Positions 7,142 through 13,975 of a DNA stretch of 22,936 bases are shown one piece after another. Position 1 is the first letter of the stretch. Each line of letters starts with the position of its first letter. The DNA lies in the IMG/VR virus record IMGVR_UViG_3300005519_000015, positions 1 through 22,936 of that record; one strand, written 5' to 3'. The DNA comes from a virus. A model generated the notes under the pieces. It ran no database searches and was not told the origin of the DNA. It saw nothing but the letters and a program-made list of their open reading frames with translations. The position numbers were made by a program, and so were the translations under genes.

Positions 7142-8323
7142 TTGGCTAATACCCTACTCACCCCCACGGCGGTTACCCGTGAGGCCCTTCGCATCCTCCA
7201 CCAAAAGCTGAACTTCGTTTCGACGATCGATCGCCAGTATGACGATCAGTTCGCGAAGACCGGCGCCAAGATCGGCGACAGCCTGAAAATCCGCCTGCCC
7301 AACAAGTATACCGTGGGCACCGGCGCGACGATCACCCCGCAAGACACGACCGAATCCTCGGTCACCTTGCAAGTCGCCACCCAGAAGCACGTCCCGATTC
7401 AGTTCTCTTCGGCTGAACAGACGATGAGCCTGGACGACTTCTCCAGCCGCATCCTCGAACCCGCCATGTCCGTGCTTGCCGCGAACATCGAGTACGACGT
7501 GATGTCGAACGTCTACAAGGACGTCTACAACTCGGTTTGGAACGGCGGCTCGGCTGCCACCCTGGCGAAGGTCGCGACCGGTCGCACCATGCTGCAAAAG
7601 GCATTGGCGCCGACGAACGATCGCTACGCCAACCTGAACCCTCAGGACATGCAGGACATCATCACGTCCGGCGCCACGCTGTTCAATCCGGGCAGCGAGA
7701 TCAGCAAGCAATACCGTGAAGGCTTCGTCGGTCGCCAAGGTGGTTTCGACTACCTGGAGAACTCGATGTGGTCGGCCCACACCCGTGGTGATGCAGCGTC
7801 CTACGTCTGCAACACCAGCACCGGCATCACGAGCGGTTCCAACACCGTGACGCTCTCGGGCGGGACCGGCACGATCAAGCAAGGCGACGTGTTCACGATC
7901 GCTGGCGTGTTCGCTGTCCACCCTGAGACCCGCGTGTCCACCGGCGTCCTGCAACAGTTCGTCGCCCTGGCTGACGGCACGACTTCGGTCACCGTCGCAC
8001 CGACCCCGATCACCTCGGGCGCCACGCAAACCGTGAGCATCGTCGGCGCGGGCGCGTCCAAGGCGGTGTCAGTGTTCGGCTCGGCTTCCACCGCTGTCGG
8101 TACCTCGCTGGCATATCAGAAGGGCGCCTTCGTCTTCGCGACGGCTGACCTGTATCTGCCGAAGGACACCGACTTCGCGGCCCGTGAGACCTTCGACGGC
8201 ATCAGCATGCGCGTTGCCCGTCAGTGGGACGTCACGACCGACAAGCTTGTTACGAGGCTCGATGTCCTCTACGGCTTCAAAACCGTACGACCTGAACTTG
8301 CGGTCCGCCTGCACAACAACTAA
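7142..8323 (+). CDS. Major capsid (coat) protein, P22 gp5-like
   Basis: This protein forms the icosahedral shell. The 393-residue product has the P22_CoatProtein pattern: an N-terminal arm MANTLLTPTAVTREALRIL, an HK97-type core with LDDFSSRILEPAMSVLAANIEYDV (about 97-120), and NLNPQDMQDII (165-174). A beta-rich insertion at about residues 215-305 includes GTIKQGDVFTIAGVFAVHP, comparable to the inserted I-domain of P22 coat. The C-terminus ends in a VLYGFKTVRPELAVRLHNN-type strand. The start is TTG 7142: the resulting N-terminus begins exactly where coat homologues are expected to begin, and no ATG lies nearby. A strong terminator follows the gene, fitting its need for independent high expression. 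Confidence 0.93.
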   Translation: MANTLLTPTAVTREALRILHQKLNFVSTIDRQYDDQFAKTGAKIGDSLKIRLPNKYTVGTGATITPQDTTESSVTLQVATQKHVPIQFSSAEQTMSLDDFSSRILEPAMSVLAANIEYDVMSNVYKDVYNSVWNGGSAATLAKVATGRTMLQKALAPTNDRYANLNPQDMQDIITSGATLFNPGSEISKQYREGFVGRQGGFDYLENSMWSAHTRGDAASYVCNTSTGITSGSNTVTLSGGTGTIKQGDVFTIAGVFAVHPETRVSTGVLQQFVALADGTTSVTVAPTPITSGATQTVSIVGAGASKAVSVFGSASTAVGTSLAYQKGAFVFATADLYLPKDTDFAARETFDGISMRVARQWDVTTDKLVTRLDVLYGFKTVRPELAVRLHNN

Positions 8324-8341
8324 TCCGAGCGAACGCTTGGA
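8324..8341 (+). other. Hairpin immediately after the coat stop codon
   Basis: A 7-bp stem (8324-8330 with 8335-8341, one G-T pair) with loop GAAC begins at the first base after the TAA of the coat gene. It is followed four bases later by the main terminator. It has no T-run of its own and may protect the coat mRNA 3' end or assist termination. Confidence 0.5.
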
Positions 8342-8345
8342 CACA

Positions 8346-8376
8346 GGGTCGCCCTTCGGGGCGGCCCTTTTCTTTT
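8346..8376 (+). terminator. Strong Rho-independent terminator after the coat gene
   Basis: A 9-bp GC-rich stem (8346-8354 with 8359-8367, one G-T pair) closes on a C(TTCG)G tetraloop, which is exceptionally stable in RNA. It is followed by TTTTCTTTT (8368-8376). This is a textbook intrinsic terminator. Because further structural genes follow on the same strand with no obvious promoter, it probably works as a partial terminator that lowers expression of downstream virion genes relative to coat. Confidence 0.9.
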
Positions 8377-8395
8377 CCACTTCCCAAGGAGGTCC

Positions 8396-8710
8396 GTGAA
8401 TCCGTTCCATTGGCTTGAATCCGCCACCGTAAAAATCGACGCCAGCACGACGAGCGCGAATGCCGCCTTGCTGAAGATGCCCACGGGCATCACCCAAATC
8501 CGGCTCTACAACAGCGGCTCCGTGCCGGTGTTCATCCGGAAGGGCACCGACTCCACCGTCACCGGCCTGATCTCAGATATGCCGATCGCGCCGGGCTCGG
8601 TCGAAGTCCTGACGCTCAACAACAACCCAACCGCGCCGATCACCCACGTCGCGGCAATCACTGCCAGCGGTACAGCCAGCCTGTACGTCACCGTGGGGCA
8701 AGGCCTCTAA
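8396..8710 (+). CDS. Small beta-rich virion protein (putative head decoration)
   Basis: GTG 8396 is preceded by a near-perfect ribosome site, AAGGAGG at 8386-8392, directly after the coat terminator. The 104-residue product is rich in Thr, Ser, Ile and Val, has almost no charged surface helices, and looks like a small beta-sandwich (VKIDASTTSANAALLKM, IRLYNSGSVPVFIRKG, VEVLTLNN, SLYVTVGQGL). Placement right after coat and the high-expression ribosome site fit a decoration or head-surface protein. No named family is recognised, so the role is inferred from context only. Confidence 0.65.
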   Translation: MNPFHWLESATVKIDASTTSANAALLKMPTGITQIRLYNSGSVPVFIRKGTDSTVTGLISDMPIAPGSVEVLTLNNNPTAPITHVAAITASGTASLYVTVGQGL

Positions 8711-8713
8711 GCG

Positions 8714-10639
8714 GTGGCCGTCCATCATGGTGGCCGTGGGCCGGGTCACTTGGCCCGGCTGCTCGGCACGACAGTCGCTGTCGATCCCGGTGTTCTGGAA
8801 TGGCCGAACTATCCGGTCACGATCACCGAAGACCTCTCGACCTTCGGCTCGTCCACTGAGACCGCGTTCGCGCCGACGCCAATCGAATGGCTGAAGACCG
8901 ACTACGCGCCGACCGCCAACTACGTGACCACGATCGGCACGCCCAGCGGCGCCCAGTGCTTCATGAACTGGGCCGCCGGGGGATCGAACTCGGACGGCAT
9001 GGTGACGGCGTTCACAGGCGCCCCAGCCCGCGTGAAAGCTGCGACCGGCAACCTTCTCATCGGCGGCGCCTATGAGAGCCAGAACAGCCCTGTCCCGCAC
9101 ATCATCGCGAACGTCGATACGATCGTCGCGGCGGCTGGTCACACCAACTACGTCATCGCGCCCAAGCATTCGGACGGCGCATCGATCTCAGCGTCGGGCG
9201 CTGGTCCTGACTGGCATCGCGCTCGCGAAATCTGTCGCCGCGTCGGCGCGCCGTCCTCGCCGTACTGGGGATGGATTAGCGACACCACGCTGTTCAATCG
9301 CCGGTTCTCGACACCGCGTGATTCCACAGACGTCGCGACCAAACTCACGGATCGCGTCCAGAATTCTTGGTGGGGTGGCACGCCCGCCGCGACCGCCCAC
9401 ACCGACCAAGCGCACATGCAGGGCGATGACGTCGCCATGGGCTACTACGGCGGCTCTCACGCCCGCGCCCAGTATGTCCAAGCGCCGTATTACGCGAGCC
9501 GGATCGCCGGGAACCCGGCCTTTATCCCGCATCAAAACCGCTACTCAGCGGAGACCACGAACCAGACCGCAGGCGGCTTTGTCTGCAACATCGCCACGCG
9601 CGGTAGCCTGACCGGGCACACAGCCGATGTTCTCTACACGGACAACACGTCGGCTTCCGCCGAGTGGTCGGTCTCGATCGTCAGCGGCGTCCTGAAGCTC
9701 TATCGGGCCGCGACCGCCACCTACAACACGAACGGCTACACGGTCCTCAAAGTCCGCATCATCCGGAACGGAAAGGCGAACTGGGCCTACGTCAAAATCT
9801 ACCTGCTGGACCTGACGCCAGACGGTTCGAAGTCCGCGTACCTGAATTCGCAGTGGCTGGTCCGTGAAGACGCCTTTGGCGGCAACATCACCGGCCCCGC
9901 CTACAGCTTCGCCATTTGCCTGCGCCCCCGTTGGGCGGCGGGCGACGCGGCGGCCAAGGTCGTCCGCACCACTGTCGGCTCCGGCGGCGGCGGGCCGTTC
10001 ATGCAGATCAAGGGATCGGCAAACCAGAACGTCGGCATGTCCATGCCGAACACATCGGCGGCCACCGGTTTCAACTTCGACCAACCGACGTCACAGGGCT
10101 TCACCAATGGGCGCGGCCTTCAGTGGCTGTTCGGCGCGTTCGACACCGCAACGGCTGGCGCAGCCACCGGCGGCGGGACCGGCAAGATTCGGACCGACAG
10201 CTTGGGCGTCAACACGCTGAGTGCGGTCTCGACGACTGGAACCGTCAACCTCGGCACCGACCTCAATATCGCGACGATCGGCAACCAGGTTTTCCCGACG
10301 ATCGGCTCATCGGTCGCGGCGGGCGGCAGCCTCATGAACGCGGACATCGTGTGCATCTGGGAAGCCCCCGGCTACGTCGATTGGGGCAACACCGCGATGC
10401 TCGATCTCGTCCGTGATCCGACCACGCGCAAGCCCGTCTTGGGCACAACGCGGGGCAGCGATGCGCCGGGCACCGTGAACGGATTGGCGCCCATCAACTG
10501 GATGCAGGGTCCGGCGGGGAATTGGGCCGCAGGCGCCAACCTCGCCAAGATCAACATCAACGACGGCACCTACTTCTGGGACGCGACCGACCGCGTGGAC
10601 CCCGAGGGCGGCGTCGCCATCACAACGGTAAATACCTAA
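8714..10639 (+). CDS. Fibre/spike-like protein with degenerate SGNH-hydrolase and lectin-like domains
   Basis: This 641-residue protein has two regions. Residues about 40-250 follow the SGNH/GDSL hydrolase order: TFGSSTET (G45-S47 in place of GDS, S47 as nucleophile candidate), NWAAGGSNSDG (85-95, block II Gly), LLIGGAYES (114-122, where GxND should be, Asn absent), and TDQAHMQGDD (D231 and H234 in a DxxH arrangement). Residues about 280-640 are beta-rich, with AYSFAICLRPRW and DIVCIWEAPGYVDW, and resemble LamG/concanavalin-type lectin folds. Glycan binding or deacetylation at the cell surface is a reasonable inference. GTG 8714, four bases after the previous stop, has only a weak AAGG ribosome site. 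The start is less certain than the body. Confidence 0.6.
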   Translation: MAVHHGGRGPGHLARLLGTTVAVDPGVLEWPNYPVTITEDLSTFGSSTETAFAPTPIEWLKTDYAPTANYVTTIGTPSGAQCFMNWAAGGSNSDGMVTAFTGAPARVKAATGNLLIGGAYESQNSPVPHIIANVDTIVAAAGHTNYVIAPKHSDGASISASGAGPDWHRAREICRRVGAPSSPYWGWISDTTLFNRRFSTPRDSTDVATKLTDRVQNSWWGGTPAATAHTDQAHMQGDDVAMGYYGGSHARAQYVQAPYYASRIAGNPAFIPHQNRYSAETTNQTAGGFVCNIATRGSLTGHTADVLYTDNTSASAEWSVSIVSGVLKLYRAATATYNTNGYTVLKVRIIRNGKANWAYVKIYLLDLTPDGSKSAYLNSQWLVREDAFGGNITGPAYSFAICLRPRWAAGDAAAKVVRTTVGSGGGGPFMQIKGSANQNVGMSMPNTSAATGFNFDQPTSQGFTNGRGLQWLFGAFDTATAGAATGGGTGKIRTDSLGVNTLSAVSTTGTVNLGTDLNIATIGNQVFPTIGSSVAAGGSLMNADIVCIWEAPGYVDWGNTAMLDLVRDPTTRKPVLGTTRGSDAPGTVNGLAPINWMQGPAGNWAAGANLAKININDGTYFWDATDRVDPEGGVAITTVNT

Positions 10640-10678
10640 CCCCACCCCCTGGGCGCTGACGCGCTCGCCTGGAGCCCT

Positions 10679-11317
10679 TTGAGTTTTGATTCCTACAGCG
10701 GCCTTCTGGCTGCCATCGCCAATTGGACTGAACGCCACGACCTGACCGACCACATTCCGGATTTCATCCGGCTTGCCGAAGCTCAGATCAACTGCGTGCT
10801 ACGCGTCCACCAAATGGAAGCCCGCGAGACGGTCAGCGTCAGCGCGGAATACCTGGCACTTCCCGCCACCTATCTCGATGGCTTGACGATCCGCCTCAGC
10901 GACGGCGCCTCTGTGTGGTCGCTCGATCCAGCACCCCGCGAGCTTCTCGACAGCGCCGGTGTGCAGCCGGGTCGCCCACGCGCCTTCTCGATCGTCGGAA
11001 ACGATATCCAATTCTATCCGGCGCCTGATCAGACCTATACGGCGCGGCTCACTCACTACGGGACGATCCCGCCGCTCACGGAAGCCAACCCCAGCAATTG
11101 GCTGTTGGAGGGGCGCCCCGACGCATACCTGTATGGAACGCTTCTCCAGGCTGCCGTCTATCTCGTGGATTCCGGCTTGGCCGCGACGGCGAGCGACGGC
11201 TTCAACAACGCCTTGGCGGGCGTCCGCCGCATGCAACGCTCGATGGCTGGCAAGCTCACAACCGATCTCGTCAGCCTGACGGGACGCGGCGGCTACGACA
11301 TCACGAGGGATCGCTGA
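10679..11317 (+). CDS. Head-tail adaptor protein (SU10/gp4-like adaptor family)
   Basis: This protein probably forms the ring beneath the portal that joins head and short tail. The 212 residues show the pattern common to this adaptor group in podoviruses: MSFDSYSGLLAAIANWTERHDL at the N-terminus, then IPDFIRLAEAQINCVLR (about 25-42), a beta-rich middle (LPATYLDGLTIRL, FSIVGNDIQFYPAP), and a C-terminal helical bundle beginning near ILL/YLYGTLLQAAVYL. TTG 10679 is chosen because GGAG lies at 10671-10674 and the N-terminus then matches the family. Its TGA overlaps the next ATG at 11317. Confidence 0.8.
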   Translation: MSFDSYSGLLAAIANWTERHDLTDHIPDFIRLAEAQINCVLRVHQMEARETVSVSAEYLALPATYLDGLTIRLSDGASVWSLDPAPRELLDSAGVQPGRPRAFSIVGNDIQFYPAPDQTYTARLTHYGTIPPLTEANPSNWLLEGRPDAYLYGTLLQAAVYLVDSGLAATASDGFNNALAGVRRMQRSMAGKLTTDLVSLTGRGGYDITRDR

Positions 11318-11544
11318 TGCGGTTCGTCTCGACGTCGTTAGACGGCTTGCGCTTGGAGCTAGAGGCCGCGTTCGCCGCGCTGGACAACCCCGGTGCGCCG
11401 ACCCGCGTCTATGCATGCGCGACCGCCGACATGCCCGCCGCAGCCGCTTATCCGAACTGCGTCCTGCGCAACACCACCCTCAACATCTTGGCCGTTTCGG
11501 ACGGCTCCGTTTGGCGTCGGCAAGACACCGGCGCTGCAATCTAA
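11317..11544 (+). CDS. Small conserved phage structural-module protein (75 aa)
   Basis: ATG 11317 overlaps the adaptor stop (TGATG), and the frame ends at TAA 11542-11544. The 75-residue protein has an N-terminal helix (LDGLRLELEAAFAAL) and then a beta-type pattern, AYPNCVLRNTTLNILAVSDGSVWRRQDTG cut into strands. This 'AYPNCVL...LAVSDG..W.R' pattern is seen in small proteins beside tail-fibre genes in many podovirus and siphovirus genomes, where no function is established. It could be a fibre-trimer accessory or a small fold capping the adaptor. The overlap suggests coupled expression with the adaptor. Confidence 0.7.
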   Translation: MRFVSTSLDGLRLELEAAFAALDNPGAPTRVYACATADMPAAAAYPNCVLRNTTLNILAVSDGSVWRRQDTGAAI

Positions 11545-11551
11545 GGAACGA

Positions 11552-12178
11552 ATGCCATCCAGCTACACGGGCCGCGACCGCTTCGAAAAGCAGTTCGTCG
11601 GCGAGAACATCAACACCTGGGGCGACCGCCTCAACAACAACTTCGACCTCATCGACGTCGCACTTGATGGCCTGACCGCGAAGGTTCTGACCGGCCCCGT
11701 CAACCTGACGTCGGCCAACGGCGCCGCCGACGAAGCCCGCGCCCGCATCCTTCGATTCACCGGGACCGGCGCCTTCACGGTCACGATCCCCAGCGTCGAG
11801 AAGCAGTATTTCGTCTGGAACGACGCCAGTGGCGCGATCACCGTGACCACGGGCGCCGGGACCACAGCCGTTGTCGGCGCGGGTGAGATCGCCGTCGTCA
11901 TCTGCGACGGGTCGAACGTGAAGCGTACGGGCCGGATCACCGGTCTGGCGATGCCCTCGGACGCCAGCGACGCAGCTTCTAAGGCCTACGTTGATGCTCA
12001 GACCTGGGCCGTGAACACCGGCATCCTTCCGGGTCAGCCCGGCAGTGCTGGCAAGTTCCTGACCACGGACGGCACGACCGCCTCGTGGGCGGCTCCCACC
12101 ACTTCGCAAATCTCAGATTTCGCGGCTGAGCGCGACGCCCTGAAGGCGTTCGCCATCGCCGCCGCCATTTCCCTCTAA
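11552..12178 (+). CDS. Short tail-fibre-like protein (208 aa)
   Basis: ATG 11552 has TAAGGAA just upstream, overlapping the previous stop. The N-terminal region contains FVGENINTWGDRLNNNFDLID (about residues 15-35, shown in two parts in homologues), a pattern that marks the virion-attachment end of many phage fibres. A beta-rich middle (FTVTIPSVEKQYFVWNDASG) is followed by the fibre repeat MPSDASDAASKAYVDAQ (134-150) and PGSAGKFLTTDGTTASW (about 163-179). These are hallmark fibre motifs of the 'A.tKaYVD' and 'GkfLtTdG..a.W' types. It lacks a receptor-binding head and could form a fibre stem or a truncated fibre whose tip is supplied by the neighbouring proteins. Confidence 0.8.
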   Translation: MPSSYTGRDRFEKQFVGENINTWGDRLNNNFDLIDVALDGLTAKVLTGPVNLTSANGAADEARARILRFTGTGAFTVTIPSVEKQYFVWNDASGAITVTTGAGTTAVVGAGEIAVVICDGSNVKRTGRITGLAMPSDASDAASKAYVDAQTWAVNTGILPGQPGSAGKFLTTDGTTASWAAPTTSQISDFAAERDALKAFAIAAAISL

Positions 12179-12196
12179 CCCCATTCCAAGGAGTTC

Positions 12197-12604
12197 ATGT
12201 CCGAAACACCCAACTCGATTATCACGCCGCAGCACGCCTTCTCGCGAACGGCTCTGACGACAGCGGCCAACACCGTCTTCACGTCGAATGCGGTCACGAT
12301 CACGCTTCTCGACCGCGCCGATAACATCAATGGCGCCCGCGTCACGCGGTTGTTCGCATTGCCGATCGCTAACGTCGCGACCACGGCGAACTTGCAGGTC
12401 TACGCCGCCAACGCGACCACGAAATACCTGATCGACAGTTCTCTGATGACGACCGTCGCGCCGGGCGCCTCGGTGGCGAATCCGAAAACCGACTTCGGCT
12501 TCAGCGAGATCAATCCGCTCGTCCTTCAAGCTGGCTGGGGCATTGAAGTCGCATCCGGCCAAGCCGTGCAGACCGTCTTCCGTTTGGAAGGTGGGCTCTA
12601 CTGA
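12197..12604 (+). CDS. Hypothetical beta-rich virion protein (135 aa)
   Basis: AAGGAG at 12187-12192 precedes ATG 12197. The product has no charged clusters and alternates polar and aliphatic residues: TTAANTVFTSNAVTITLL, GARVTRLFALPIANVATTANLQVYAANA, then PLVLQAGWGIEVASGQAVQTVF. The pattern of a strand-rich domain with an 'ARVTRLFALP...LQVY' core recurs in small phage structural proteins of unknown function that accompany fibre genes. No catalytic motif is present. It lies between the short fibre and the glycine-rich protein and its stop overlaps the latter's start, so a part in the same appendage is likely. Confidence 0.65.
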   Translation: MSETPNSIITPQHAFSRTALTTAANTVFTSNAVTITLLDRADNINGARVTRLFALPIANVATTANLQVYAANATTKYLIDSSLMTTVAPGASVANPKTDFGFSEINPLVLQAGWGIEVASGQAVQTVFRLEGGLY

Positions 12605-13347
12605 TGAACGGCCAGAACCTTCGGGGGCTCGTCGGTCAGGGCATGGACGGTCGCCGTCCCACGCAGAGCCAGCCGCCGGTGTATGCCGGAGCGTTTACGG
12701 GCACGGGCATGACGCCCGCCCAGTCGAAAGCGGTCCGCGCGTACGTTTACGTCATTGGCGCTGGTGGGTCTGGCGCGGGCGCGTTCGGAGCCGAAGCGGG
12801 TTCCGCTGGCGGCGGCGGCGGTGCGACGTACGACGAATTCGATCTCATGCCGGGCCAGCGCCTTTCGTACTCAGTCGCGACCGGCGCCATCAATGGCGGC
12901 CTCCCCAACGCCGCTGCGGACACGATTGTCACGTCGCCGTCTGGACGCTCGATCCGCGCGCAAGGCGGGCAAGGTCGCATTGGCGGACGCGGTATCGGCG
13001 GCAAGCGTAACTTCACGGGCGGCGACGGCGGTCTAAAGGCCGCCGCCGGTCCGGTGGGCACACCGGGAGGCGGGCCGCCGGGTGCTCCGGAAGGCGGCGA
13101 CGGTTCGCCGGGTGGTGGTGGCCAAGGCAGCTACGGCGGCGGGGGCGGTGGCGCAGCTAGCCCCGGCCTTCCTGCCGGAATTCTCGCCAGTCTCTATCCC
13201 CCAGGTTACGGCCAGAACGGCACGAACAGCGGCGGCATCGCCAAGGCTTCTCGTGGCGGCGGGGGCGGCGGAAACACCGACACCCTCTACGCGGGCGGCG
13301 ACGGTGGCGACGGCATCGTCGTGGTCGTGATGATGGAGGTGCACTGA
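12604..13347 (+). CDS. Glycine-rich tip/adhesin-like protein (247 aa)
   Basis: ATG 12604 overlaps the previous stop (TGATG). After residue 48 (VRAYVYVIGAGGSGAGAFG) the protein is dominated by Gly, with repeated GGGGG and GGxGG runs, interspersed Pro, and a final strand DGIVVVVMMEVH. A 'YVYVIGAGG...GGDGIVVV' frame around Gly-rich loops is typical of the glycine-rich domains found in phage fibre tips. These fold as polyglycine sandwiches whose loops decide receptor specificity. A receptor-binding or tip function is therefore likely but inferred. GC content is the highest in the window because of Gly codons (GGC/GGT). Confidence 0.72.
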   Translation: MNGQNLRGLVGQGMDGRRPTQSQPPVYAGAFTGTGMTPAQSKAVRAYVYVIGAGGSGAGAFGAEAGSAGGGGGATYDEFDLMPGQRLSYSVATGAINGGLPNAAADTIVTSPSGRSIRAQGGQGRIGGRGIGGKRNFTGGDGGLKAAAGPVGTPGGGPPGAPEGGDGSPGGGGQGSYGGGGGGAASPGLPAGILASLYPPGYGQNGTNSGGIAKASRGGGGGGNTDTLYAGGDGGDGIVVVVMMEVH

Positions 13348-13754
13348 TGGCCCTTTATCAACGCACCGTTCTGGCGACCGGCGAACACATCGGTGACCCG
13401 GCTCCCCTGCCCTTCGATCTCATCGGCTCGTTGACCGACGCTGATCTCGCGCACCTGTCTGACTTCGGTCCCGCCGAGCAATATGCAGGGCAAGGGTTCA
13501 TCCGCGTCGCTGATCCCGTCGTCCCGGCTCCGCGCTACATCCACAAGGCCGTCTTCCTTCAGCGTCTGCCCGCCGCTGTCCGCATTGCGATCCGGACCGC
13601 CAGCAAGACGGACGTGTTGATCGAAGACTTCCTGGACGTCCTGTACGCGACCGATCAGGTCGATCTCGACAACGAGAACCTGACGGCGGGCGTCGCCTAT
13701 ATGGAAACGGAGGGGCTGCTCACGAGCGATCAAGCCGCAGCCTTACTGGCTTGA
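13347..13754 (+). CDS. Conserved hypothetical protein near fibre genes (135 aa)
   Basis: ATG 13347 overlaps the upstream stop. The N-terminal half is a loose beta-type segment; the C-terminal half (about 68-135) is helical: YIHKAVFLQRLPAAVRIAI, then a loop, then VDLDNENLTAGVAYMETEGLLTSDQAAALL. The 'F..R......i......dl......v..le..GLlt..raa.iL' pattern recurs in small proteins following fibre genes in many phages. These may help fibre folding or attachment, but no function is established. The stop overlaps the next start at 13754. Confidence 0.65.
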   Translation: MALYQRTVLATGEHIGDPAPLPFDLIGSLTDADLAHLSDFGPAEQYAGQGFIRVADPVVPAPRYIHKAVFLQRLPAAVRIAIRTASKTDVLIEDFLDVLYATDQVDLDNENLTAGVAYMETEGLLTSDQAAALLA

Positions 13755-13975
13755 TGCCGCGAAAGCCGTGGCTCCAGCGGTTCGGTACGAGCCTGAGCCA
13801 ACTCGCCAACGTCATTTTCCTGAACGGCGATGAGGACGAATCCATTTCGTCGCGCGCCTGGAAGCTGAAGGCGGCGGGCCAACCGCACGCCGACCTCTAT
13901 GTCTCGATCATCGATTCCATCTTCGGCGACGGCCATTGCCGCCGCGCCGTGGAATGGGACGAAGGGAATGCTTGA
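13754..13975 (+). CDS. Small conserved phage protein (73 aa)
   Basis: ATG 13754 shares its first A with the stop of the upstream gene; TTG 13751 just before it is an unlikely start. The 73 residues contain the pattern DEDESISSRAWKLKAAGQP (about 26-44) followed by IIDSIFGDGHCRRAVEWDE (about 52-70). A 'DESxSxRAW ... IDxxF..GHC..A...E' signature is familiar from small proteins in many proteobacterial phages, where no activity is known. The invariant-looking His-Cys pair might bind metal, but that is speculative. The gene overlaps the next one by four bases (TTGA). Confidence 0.65.
   Translation: MPRKPWLQRFGTSLSQLANVIFLNGDEDESISSRAWKLKAAGQPHADLYVSIIDSIFGDGHCRRAVEWDEGNA

Noticed and set aside
13936-13971. 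ATG 13936 as start of the nozzle protein
   Set aside because: It would overlap the preceding gene by 40 bases and add an Arg-rich leader. TTG 13972 has a ribosome site, a 4-base overlap and the characteristic N-terminus.
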